In this document: positions 6,581 through 13,115 of the stretch, in pieces
Position numbering within the stretch: the first letter of the stretch is position 1
Layout: each line of letters starts with the position of its first letter
Origin: Weeksellaceae bacterium
GTDB lineage: Bacteria > Bacteroidota > Bacteroidia > Flavobacteriales > Weeksellaceae
DNA: 13,115 nucleotides
Direction: 5' to 3'
NCBI GenBank assembly: GCA_022701475.1
Contig: JAKOOI010000589.1
Coordinates: 1-13,115, forward strand
Translations under genes and position numbers: made by a program
The notes under the pieces: generated by a model
What the model was told of the DNA's origin: nothing
What the model saw: only the letters and a program-made list of their open reading frames with translations
Databases searched by the model: none

Positions 6581-6814
6581 ATATACGAGCCAGATCACTG
6601 ACGGATTTTCTTATAAGTATCTGAATGCATCAGGAAACCGTTCCTGCTGAACGCAGGACTTTAACCGGCAATATCAACCTGCCTGTATGCCGCTTCTAAA
6701 AACGGATAACTTCTAAAAACAGAAAACGTATCCGGGATTTCTGCCGTGTATCAAATATCCGGCGTATAGGCGTGGCTTCCGAAACACCATAGCACTGTTT
6801 TTATTGGAAAGAGC

Positions 6815-7192
6815 TTACCTGAAAAATTTCCATTTCGGGATGATGGCCAGCATCCCGAAGCCGGTAAAGAGGAAAAGATTGGTGACATCGGTATACAGGA
6901 AAGTAGACAGATAATAGTTATGCATAAAGAAATGCAGGATCAGCAGGGCCGGAAATGCGAACATCCCTATTTTGCGGTAAAAGAACATCAGCACAATGCT
7001 GACGGCCATCAGTGCATCGATACTGAAGATCATGAAAAAATACCATTCCGGGATGTTCAGGTAGTCGTGCTGGAGGTATTCATCCAGATCAATCCCAAAG
7101 CCCATCACGGTAAACAGCATCAGGGCTGCCATCGCAAGAATAAATCCCCATCCTTTCTTAGGATCCTCATCAAAATAGCTGTATTCTTCCAT
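6815..7192 (-). CDS. Small four-helix integral membrane protein of unknown function
   Basis: A 125-residue protein with an acidic, Tyr-containing N-terminus (MEEYSYFDEDPKKGWG) followed by about four hydrophobic helices: residues 15-33, 50-69, 73-93 and 100-117. It ends in the basic tail PKWKFFR. There is no signal-peptide cleavage site, so it probably stays in the inner membrane. I do not recognise the family. Aromatic residues cluster at the helix ends (PEWYFFMIF, HFFMHNYYLS). It is downstream of and on the same strand as the Lrp/AsnC gene, but a perfect hairpin and a promoter-like element lie between, so it may be its own transcript. The element ends 5 bases before the ATG, so the message would have almost no leader. 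Normal flavobacterial codon use and a clean reading frame support a real gene. Confidence 0.8.
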   Translation of the reverse strand: MEEYSYFDEDPKKGWGFILAMAALMLFTVMGFGIDLDEYLQHDYLNIPEWYFFMIFSIDALMAVSIVLMFFYRKIGMFAFPALLILHFFMHNYYLSTFLYTDVTNLFLFTGFGMLAIIPKWKFFR

Positions 7193-7197
7193 AGGTA

Positions 7198-7205
7198 CAA
7201 AAATA
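7198..7205 (-). promoter_or_regulatory. Possible -7 element of the small membrane protein gene
   Basis: Read on the - strand this is TATTTTTG, an exact TAnnTTTG match, ending 5 bases before the ATG at 7192. It could equally be the U-tract of the hairpin just upstream; with these data the two readings cannot be separated. Confidence 0.35.
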
Positions 7206-7236
7206 AAGAACTTATGAGAATTTTCATAAGTTCTTT
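7205..7236 (-). terminator. Perfect 13-bp hairpin after the Lrp/AsnC gene
   Basis: AAAGAACTTATGA (7205-7217) and TCATAAGTTCTTT (7224-7236) form a perfect 13-bp stem with a 6-base loop. On the - strand the stem starts 24 bases after the lrp stop codon and its 3' side continues into TTTATTTTTG, so it is a good intrinsic terminator for that gene. The T-tract is interrupted by one A, and the tail comes within 5 bases of the next start codon. Confidence 0.7.
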
Positions 7237-7260
7237 GCTATAATTTCGTTTACTATTTGA

Positions 7261-7731
7261 TTATATGGAGATCGCATTGATCAGTCTGTTCTTGTCGCTC
7301 AGGTATTCCTCCATGGAGATCATACTTTCGGTTCTCATCACGTCCTGAATATCGTCGATCTGATAAATAATCCTTTTCGCATCTTCCGTATTCTTAGCCC
7401 TTACTTTACAGAAAATATTATATTTCCCGGAAATAACGCTGGCTTCAATTACGTTAGGAATGCTTGTCAGTTCCTTCAGCACCTCCTGGGTCCTGTTGGA
7501 TTTGGTCAGTAAGATGCCGATAAAAGCTGTGAAATGGTAGTCCAGCTTTCCGTAATCAATGTTCAGAGATGATCCCAAAATAATACCTGCATCCTCCATC
7601 TTTTTCACTCTCACGTGAATTGTTCCAGCAGAAACGTCCATCTGCTTTGCAATCTCCGTGAAAGGCATTCTTGTGTTCTCTACTAAGAAATCAAGAATCT
7701 TCTTGTCTATTTCGTCCAGTTGATAGTTCAT
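7261..7731 (-). CDS. Lrp/AsnC family transcriptional regulator
   Basis: A 156-residue regulator of the leucine-responsive/AsnC type, cytoplasmic and DNA-binding. The N-terminus (LDEIDKKILDFLVENTRMPFT at 5-25) leads into a helix-turn-helix with recognition helix around SAGTIHVRVKKMEDAGII at 34-51. A short linker is followed by the RAM effector-binding domain at about 65-140, with strands such as HFTAFIGILLT, VIEASVISGKYNIFCKVRA and the terminal MRTESMISMEEY. Length and order are those of the standard family, which forms octamers wrapping DNA and responds to amino acids. The target and ligand are unknown; neighbouring genes give no amino-acid pathway. The ATG is preceded by an AT-rich leader with a -7 element 44 bases upstream. 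Confidence 0.93.
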   Translation of the reverse strand: MNYQLDEIDKKILDFLVENTRMPFTEIAKQMDVSAGTIHVRVKKMEDAGIILGSSLNIDYGKLDYHFTAFIGILLTKSNRTQEVLKELTSIPNVIEASVISGKYNIFCKVRAKNTEDAKRIIYQIDDIQDVMRTESMISMEEYLSDKNRLINAISI

Positions 7732-7865
7732 ATTAGTTAAATTACAATTTTCTTAAAAAATCAATCAATTTTTTGCAAATTTATAAAAAATTATTTGACT
7801 AAAAAAATTATCTCAAACATTAACAATAATTAACACATATGATAAAAATCATTGGATAATAGCAA
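7732..7865. other. AT-rich gap between the TamB-like gene and the Lrp/AsnC gene
   Basis: This 134-bp, very AT-rich gap lies between two - strand genes. It holds the lrp promoter element. The only terminator candidate for the TamB-like gene is a weak 5-bp stem, ATGAT/ATCAT, at about 7839-7852 with a T loop, so read-through into lrp is possible. Confidence 0.5.
7776..7783 (-). promoter_or_regulatory. Promoter -7 element of the Lrp/AsnC gene
   Basis: Read on the - strand this is TAAATTTG, an exact TAnnTTTG match. It ends 44 bases before the start codon at 7731, predicting a leader of roughly 35-40 bases. No clear TTG is visible at -33. The region is AT-rich, so chance matches are likelier here than elsewhere. 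Confidence 0.5.
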
Positions 7866-10800
7866 TTATTTAGGGTCTGATTTTACAGAATCTGTTTTTA
7901 TTTCAGTTTCTTTCCGGGGCTTCTTTTTATCTTTCTTTCTCCCAAATAAAGAATTAAAGCTCTTGCTCCAGACTATACCTGTCCCATAGGCCTGATTAGC
8001 AGTTCCGTTTGATCCTGCCCCATTCAGGGTACCGATATTGGAAGGTTTGGAATACCCTCTCAGGATAAGGCTTCCGTCGTTTTTCTTCGAAATATCATAT
8101 TCAATCGTCCCTTCCCCGGAAAGATAGTTGGCTTCTGTATTTTCCGTACGGGTAAGCGGGATTCCCAGTCCTGTTTTTACTTTTACCCTTGGTGAAAGGG
8201 AGAAACTTACCCCGGCATTGGCCCGGTCTCCGATATTGGAATACTGGTCGCCCTGCACATAATTCAGGTCAATCTGGAATTCATTGCTCATTGTGTTCAG
8301 TACGGAGCCCAGCTGTTTCAGCAGGATATTGTATCCTGAAGATTCAGCCACCCCGGCTACGTCAACGGCCACCCCGCCGGTCCTGGAAACGTTAAAGCTG
8401 TTCAGAAGGAGAACAGACCCGAACTGCAGCACCTTCTCACCTTCCTGGCTCATTTTTGCAGCCAGTGTTTCTTTTACCTGGCTGGAAACGTCCAGTGCCG
8501 TAACATCCAGGTCAACTTTAGGATCCGTGAGGGATTGTGTGATATTGGCCTGCAGCAAAATGCTGATCGGCTGCAGGCTTCCCATATTCAGGTATTCGCC
8601 CGCATTGGAAACCATCCGTACGTAATTGGCCGTGATATCAAGTGCCGGCTTCATGGCATCACCATCCCAGCGTATGCTGCTTCCTTTTTCAATCTGGAAC
8701 GTTTTATTGAGAATCGCCTTTGAAACGAAGGTGCCTTTATCCACACGGTAGGTTCCGTTCATCGCAATATTGCCCTGCCTGCTCATCTGGAACCGGAGCT
8801 TTTCAGCCGCCCCTTTTACCATAATGTTTCCTACATCGTCCCCGATCAGTACATTTACCGTAGTCCCTTTATCTACATCCAGCGCAAAATCGATATTCAT
8901 ATTGGCACCGCTTTTTTTCTTTTCCTCCAGGGTAACCAATCCGTCTTTTCCTTCCTTCAGGAACCTCAGCATCTTGAATTCCTCCACATTGGATGTGGAC
9001 CCCGAATTGAAGGTGAAAGTACTTCCGTTCAGTGCCTTCATATTCGGAGTGGAAATGCTCAGCCCGGAAACCGGTCCGTCAACGTAAAGGTCGCCCTGTC
9101 CGTATACCCTTCCCCAGAAGAGATCATACTCTTTCTGGGTAGTATTCAGTACCAGAAGATTATCGGCCCGCATCACAAGGTTGACCCCCATGGAAGAGAT
9201 GGTTTCAAACTGAATCGCTCCGGAGATATTCCCTTTTGAATTGGTCCTTCCGTCATGAACTTCAATATTATTAAGGATTGCCAGTCCTTTGCTCAGCTGG
9301 ATCACCGTATCGTCAAAAGAATAATCCACGCCGGTAAACAGAAGTTTCAGCCCGAAATTTTTCAGGGCTATATCACCGCTGTAATCGAGATTGCTGAATT
9401 TCCCGCTGATCTTAAGGTCTCCGGTTGCTTTTCCTCTCAGGTTTCCGAAAACGGTGGTTACGAACTGCTGGGCGAAAGCCACGTCAAAATCTTTCATTTC
9501 CGCCGTAAGGTCTATTGTAGGGGAAGCCGTATTGTTGTTTACGGTTCCGGTCACATGAAGGCTGTTATTCCCGATTACCCCTGCGGAATTTACTTTGATG
9601 TCGACATCATAGACATTGAGCGAAAACCCGTTGGTTGCCGAAATGGTAATGTCTCCCATATCGTTTCCGTTCATCACAATATCGTCAATCGTCATATCCA
9701 CCAGAGGCTGGAGGGTATTTTTATCCATCCTGATCTTTACGCTTCCGTTTGCCAGGCCTTTGATGTTCATTTTATTTCCGTCAGCCTGCATTTCCAGCAG
9801 CTTTTCAATGGCAAAGTTATCCACCTCGGCATCTACATAAAAGTCTTTGGCTGATTTGAACTGGGCATCCTTTATGAACAGCGCGCTGTTGTCCGAATAG
9901 ATCCGCAGGTTCCGGATATCGAAATCCCCTTCCTTCTTACGGTAGGTGATGGAATGGTCGAGATCAGGGCTGGTATCGATGGCCCAGGTAACATCATTGA
10001 ACTTGACTTCCGTAGGTTCAAACCTGAAAACGAAATTGCCGCCGGTATCGGCAGACTGGTTGACATTGATCGCATAGGACTTCATATTGTCATCCAGCTC
10101 ATCTTCGGGGCTGCCGTGCCGGAACTTTGCGGCGAGATGAAGCACCGTATTGTTCTCGTTCCTGCCGCTCAGCGTAATGTTTTTAAGAATATTCCTGTTG
10201 TAGGCCACCCGGCTGATTTTTGCAAAAATCTGTTCGTCCAGATTAGCCGTATTGATCCTTACCATCATGCTGTCTATCATGGCACTGTCCCTGGTAATAT
10301 TGTTCCTGTCGTTGATTTTATAATCAGGATTTGCGGCGGCCAGCGCTTTATCAGCGTCGGTAATCTCTTCTTTTTTCGTCATGATGTACTTCAGCGATGC
10401 CGCATCTGCATTCAGGATGAGATTATTTGAATTTCCGTCGTACTGCCCTTCCACGGTTGCTCCCTGGGGCAGTTTCAGATCCGGCAGAAAATAGCTTACC
10501 AACCCCTGCTGCACGTCAAAATTCATACTGAAATTCTGACCTCTGTACAGCTTTCTCGGCGGAGGCCCCACCAGTATTTTATTCAGTCCGTTTTCTACCA
10601 TTCCTGCCAGATCGCCCAGATTGTACCGGCCTGAAATCTTTCCGTTTACAGCTCCCGGAGCATCCACGTCAATCACACGGCCGCCGTTCTGGGCAAAGGT
10701 TTTTAATTTGGCTGTCGGAATCAGGTATTTCTGGGTAGCTGTTGCAAAGCTGATGCTGTTGGCCTCTACATCCAGGGTAAGGTCATTCAGGGAAGACATG

Positions 10801-12659
10801 GCCATTTTACCGTTTATTTTTCCGCTGACGATTTGGTTACCGGGTTTTCCGGTAAAGTAATTCATGTTCAGGTAGCCCACATCGGCATTTACGTCCATGG
10901 TAATTCTGGAAGTGCTGAAATCAATTAATCCTTTTACAATAGCTTTAGCCTGTTCGTCATCAACCGTGATGAGGCCGTCGTATTTCTTATGGTCCAGCAA
11001 TCCGTCGAGATAAAGGTTGTTGATTTCCTTGTTCATGATCTCGATGCTGGTGATCCTTGATTTGGTCACGAGCCTCATGGTGTTGACATCGAAGCTCTGA
11101 CCATTGATATCGAATCTCCCGGAAATGAGTCCTACCGATTTGTTCTTTGTAATAACAGATGTATTCAGGTCCTTCACTTCGGCAATTCCCACAAATTTCG
11201 GCACCGGGGAACTGTAGTCCGAAAGGGAAAAGTTCGTGATTTTAGCCTGCCCGATTCCGGTCATCAGGTTTCCGGCTGATACATACACCCGTTTCGGGGT
11301 TACACTGGCAGCTCCGTTGTATTTCAGCTTACCGAAATCATCGGCAAAATTTTTCATTTTTACGGCAATGAATGAAGGCATCATTGCTTTCAGGTCCTTG
11401 TACGTGAAATCTGCAGAAAGGTCTTTGGTCTCAATCAGGAAATTTCCTTTCAGCAGTCTTTCCACATTCATGGTTTTGGTGGCAATGTTCACATCCGGAT
11501 TCCGGATCAGGAAATGATCAAGCCTGAAGCTGTTGAGCGGGCCGGCCATCTTTCCTGAGATATTGAAAGGTTTGAAATTGTCCCAGTTGGTCACAAAATA
11601 ACTGATGTCATATCCGCTGAGCTGGCTTCCCAGCTGAAGATCCATATCCCACTTTACCTTATCTGCGAAATCCGACCAGGATCCGTCGTCATGAAGATTA
11701 AATTTGATATCACCCTGCAGGAGCGAATGATCGGTATTTAAAGTCAGATCTTTCAGGAAAAGGAAGTCTTTTGTCATCGAAAGTTCCGTGGAAAACGTAT
11801 CGACAAAATGGGGTTTTCCCCACCGGGTGGTGGTAAAGGTCATGTTGTTGATCTGCGCCGAGATATTCCGGCCGTCCACTTTTACATTGGGTGCCTTCGA
11901 ATTGAATCCGGTGGCAGTAAGCCATTTTCCTTTTTCTCCCGGCGAGTTCAGGTTGACGATGGAAACCCTGGAATCCAGAATCTGCAGCCTTGAGTTCAGC
12001 TGAAAAGGGGGTTTGTTCGGATCTTTCTTTTTCCCGCTGTCGAAAAGCTGCGTAAACCGGATAAAGTTGGAGATGCTGTCTCCTTTATAGGTAATTACTT
12101 TGATATCTGCATTTTTCAGGATCAGCGAACTGAAGCTGAGGGAATTGTATTTTCCGATATTGGTCGCCAGCGAAAACCAGTCTGAACCGGCGGTAAATTC
12201 TTTTGCCGTGATAAAGTCGTAGCCTTTATAATCCTTTATTTTCAATCCTTTGATGATAACATCGCCGAAGAAGTTGACATCCACACTTTCCGTAGACATC
12301 TGCGCTTTGAAATCGCGGTTGACGATCTGCAGGGCCTGATCGGCAGCCCACCGCTTGGTGACCGGGAGGTTGATGATGATGAGAACCGCTGCTACCAGCC
12401 CCAGGATCAGCCAGAAGAGAATAAGCAGGAGCTTTGCCCACCAGGAATAACTGGTAACATCCTTTACGGCCTGCTTCCCGAATTCCCCTGCAGTCTCTAC
12501 CGGATGGGTAATGGCATCAGCAGCGAGTTCAGAAGCTTCTTTTACCGTCTCTTTTACCTTGTCTCCGGCATTCTCAACGGCTTTCTGAACCTGATCTCCC
12601 AGGTTTCCGGCTACTGATTTTTTATTCTCATTCTCGTTATTATTCTCTAACTTTGCCAT
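7866..12659 (-). CDS. TamB-like translocation and assembly module protein
   Basis: A 1597-residue envelope protein of the TamB (DUF490, AsmA-like) superfamily. Relatives are anchored in the inner membrane and span the periplasm as a long beta-groove, serving outer-membrane protein assembly and lipid transport. Order: hydrophilic helical N-terminus (1-70), one transmembrane helix (about 75-98, WWAKLLLILFWLILG then LVAAVLIII), an AsmA-like start (VNRDFKAQMSTESVDVNFFG, then VIIKGLKIKDYKGYDF), a long repeated beta-strand region, and the TamB C-terminal domain from about residue 1120 to 1560, including GNIMVKGAAEKLRFQMSRQG and QIDLNYVQGDQYSN. The tail is basic (GRKKDKKKPRKETE). The start is ATG at 12659; the open frame runs 37 codons further, but that part is antisense to tsaD and begins within a sequence unlike any TamB N-terminus. 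Size is normal for Bacteroidetes. It is divergent from tsaD with a 4-bp gap; no clear promoter was found. Confidence 0.9.
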   Translation of the reverse strand: MAKLENNNENENKKSVAGNLGDQVQKAVENAGDKVKETVKEASELAADAITHPVETAGEFGKQAVKDVTSYSWWAKLLLILFWLILGLVAAVLIIINLPVTKRWAADQALQIVNRDFKAQMSTESVDVNFFGDVIIKGLKIKDYKGYDFITAKEFTAGSDWFSLATNIGKYNSLSFSSLILKNADIKVITYKGDSISNFIRFTQLFDSGKKKDPNKPPFQLNSRLQILDSRVSIVNLNSPGEKGKWLTATGFNSKAPNVKVDGRNISAQINNMTFTTTRWGKPHFVDTFSTELSMTKDFLFLKDLTLNTDHSLLQGDIKFNLHDDGSWSDFADKVKWDMDLQLGSQLSGYDISYFVTNWDNFKPFNISGKMAGPLNSFRLDHFLIRNPDVNIATKTMNVERLLKGNFLIETKDLSADFTYKDLKAMMPSFIAVKMKNFADDFGKLKYNGAASVTPKRVYVSAGNLMTGIGQAKITNFSLSDYSSPVPKFVGIAEVKDLNTSVITKNKSVGLISGRFDINGQSFDVNTMRLVTKSRITSIEIMNKEINNLYLDGLLDHKKYDGLITVDDEQAKAIVKGLIDFSTSRITMDVNADVGYLNMNYFTGKPGNQIVSGKINGKMAMSSLNDLTLDVEANSISFATATQKYLIPTAKLKTFAQNGGRVIDVDAPGAVNGKISGRYNLGDLAGMVENGLNKILVGPPPRKLYRGQNFSMNFDVQQGLVSYFLPDLKLPQGATVEGQYDGNSNNLILNADAASLKYIMTKKEEITDADKALAAANPDYKINDRNNITRDSAMIDSMMVRINTANLDEQIFAKISRVAYNRNILKNITLSGRNENNTVLHLAAKFRHGSPEDELDDNMKSYAINVNQSADTGGNFVFRFEPTEVKFNDVTWAIDTSPDLDHSITYRKKEGDFDIRNLRIYSDNSALFIKDAQFKSAKDFYVDAEVDNFAIEKLLEMQADGNKMNIKGLANGSVKIRMDKNTLQPLVDMTIDDIVMNGNDMGDITISATNGFSLNVYDVDIKVNSAGVIGNNSLHVTGTVNNNTASPTIDLTAEMKDFDVAFAQQFVTTVFGNLRGKATGDLKISGKFSNLDYSGDIALKNFGLKLLFTGVDYSFDDTVIQLSKGLAILNNIEVHDGRTNSKGNISGAIQFETISSMGVNLVMRADNLLVLNTTQKEYDLFWGRVYGQGDLYVDGPVSGLSISTPNMKALNGSTFTFNSGSTSNVEEFKMLRFLKEGKDGLVTLEEKKKSGANMNIDFALDVDKGTTVNVLIGDDVGNIMVKGAAEKLRFQMSRQGNIAMNGTYRVDKGTFVSKAILNKTFQIEKGSSIRWDGDAMKPALDITANYVRMVSNAGEYLNMGSLQPISILLQANITQSLTDPKVDLDVTALDVSSQVKETLAAKMSQEGEKVLQFGSVLLLNSFNVSRTGGVAVDVAGVAESSGYNILLKQLGSVLNTMSNEFQIDLNYVQGDQYSNIGDRANAGVSFSLSPRVKVKTGLGIPLTRTENTEANYLSGEGTIEYDISKKNDGSLILRGYSKPSNIGTLNGAGSNGTANQAYGTGIVWSKSFNSLFGRKKDKKKPRKETEIKTDSVKSDPK
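12648..12655 (+). promoter_or_regulatory. Possible -7 element of tsaD inside the TamB-like gene
   Basis: TAACTTTG exactly matches TAnnTTTG and ends 8 bases before the tsaD ATG at 12664. It overlaps codons 2-4 of the divergent TamB-like gene. Transcription would start at or next to the tsaD ATG, giving a leaderless or nearly leaderless message. No TTG was seen at -33. Confidence 0.5.
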
Positions 12660-12663
12660 TATT

Positions 12664-13115
12664 ATGAGCGACTCTATAATTTTAGGAATTGAATCGTCCT
12701 GCGACGATACCTCGGCTGCGATCATCAGGGGAAATACCATTCTTTCAAATATCGCCGCCAACCAGGCCATTCATAAAGAATACGGAGGGGTTGTCCCTGA
12801 GCTTGCCTCACGTGCCCACCAGCAGAATATTATTCCCGTGGTTGAAAAATCGCTAACCCAAGCAAATATACAACAAAATGCAATTTCTGCCATAGGATTT
12901 ACACGCGGACCAGGACTGCTGGGATCGCTGCTGGTAGGAACTTCCTTTGCCAAGTCACTGGCAATGAGCCTTGATGTCCCTCTTATTGAAGTCAATCACC
13001 TGCAGGCCCATATTTTAGCCCATTTCATTGAAGATGCAAATCCCATGCCGCCCAAATTCCCGTTTTTGTGCCTTACGGTAAGCGGCGGGCATACCATGAT
13101 TGTGGTGGTAAAAGA
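12664..13115 (+). CDS. tsaD: tRNA N6-adenosine threonylcarbamoyltransferase TsaD, N-terminal part
   Basis: The first 150 codons of TsaD (Kae1/YgjD family); the gene runs off the window. TsaD transfers the threonylcarbamoyl group from TC-AMP to A37 of tRNAs reading ANN codons, working with TsaB and TsaE in the cytoplasm. The N-terminus has the family's signature segments in order: ILGIESSCDDTSAAI at 6-20, GGVVPELASRAHQQN at 41-55, GPGLLGSLLVGTSFAKSLA at 82-100, the metal-binding VNHLQAHILAH at 110-120 with His112 and His116, and FLCLTVSGGHT at 134-144. All expected residues are intact. The ATG places the first strand directly at the family's usual beginning, and a promoter element ends 8 bases before it. 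It is divergent from the TamB-like gene. Confidence 0.97.
   Translation, partial: MSDSIILGIESSCDDTSAAIIRGNTILSNIAANQAIHKEYGGVVPELASRAHQQNIIPVVEKSLTQANIQQNAISAIGFTRGPGLLGSLLVGTSFAKSLAMSLDVPLIEVNHLQAHILAHFIEDANPMPPKFPFLCLTVSGGHTMIVVVK

Noticed and set aside
6581..6814. Possible small gene or RNA between the convergent transketolase operon and membrane protein gene
   Set aside because: Only a short direct repeat (CTTCTAAAAAC, twice near 6693-6721) was seen; no frame, stem or promoter supports a gene.
6920..7243. 107-codon + strand frame over the small membrane protein
   Set aside because: Its His/Gln-rich composition is typical of an antisense shadow of a membrane protein gene.
9255..9854. 199-codon + strand frame inside the TamB-like gene
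   Set aside because: It is a shadow of a long high-quality gene; it has no promoter or recognised domain.
12660..12770. Upstream extension of the TamB-like reading frame by 37 codons
   Set aside because: It is antisense to the highly conserved first codons of tsaD, and the ATG at 12659 gives a sensible N-terminus.
1..13115. CRISPR array, tRNA, rRNA, insertion sequence or phage genes
   Set aside because: No regular spaced repeats, cloverleaf sequence, transposase or integrase motifs were found on either strand.

Overview
The window looks like the chromosome of a flavobacterium, most likely Chryseobacterium or a close relative in the Weeksellaceae. The clues are protein content and style (split transketolase, Bacteroidetes-type TamB, Flavobacteriia-type Lrp/AsnC), moderate-GC genes with AT-rich gaps, near absence of Shine-Dalgarno sequences, and several close matches to the Bacteroidetes -7 promoter element TAnnTTTG just upstream of genes. 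The assignment is by recognition only; no database search was possible.

Layout from left to right. 1-212: the last ~55 codons of an ABC exporter ATPase, apparently frameshifted. 213-816: a gene-poor stretch with two intergenic hairpin repeats. 817-2507: pirin, an OsmC-family protein and a small GNAT-like protein on the + strand, closed by a good intrinsic terminator. 2613-4172: a sodium:solute symporter with its own promoter. 4173-4676: a second gene-poor stretch, starting with a GGCT-rich repeat. 4677-6528: the two half-subunits of transketolase, closed by a terminator. From 6815 to 12659 the genes are on the - strand: a small four-helix membrane protein, an Lrp/AsnC regulator and a 1597-residue TamB-like envelope protein. 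From 12664 the start of tsaD (tRNA t6A synthesis) runs on the + strand off the window edge, with only 4 bp between its start codon and that of tamB.

How the genes relate. The two transketolase halves clearly form one enzyme of the pentose phosphate pathway. OsmC and GNAT are separated by one base and are probably translationally coupled; with pirin they may form a small stress or redox cluster, but that is inference. TamB belongs to outer-membrane biogenesis, TsaD to universal tRNA modification; they share a start region but not a pathway. The rest are independent housekeeping or transport units.

I found no phage, transposase, CRISPR, tRNA or rRNA, and no convincing novel system. The points most worth a second look are the LEA-like N-terminal helix of TamB, the 4-bp tamB/tsaD divergent junction with the tsaD promoter element lying inside tamB codons, the perfect 13-bp hairpin overlapping the promoter-like element of the small membrane protein, and the intergenic repeats.
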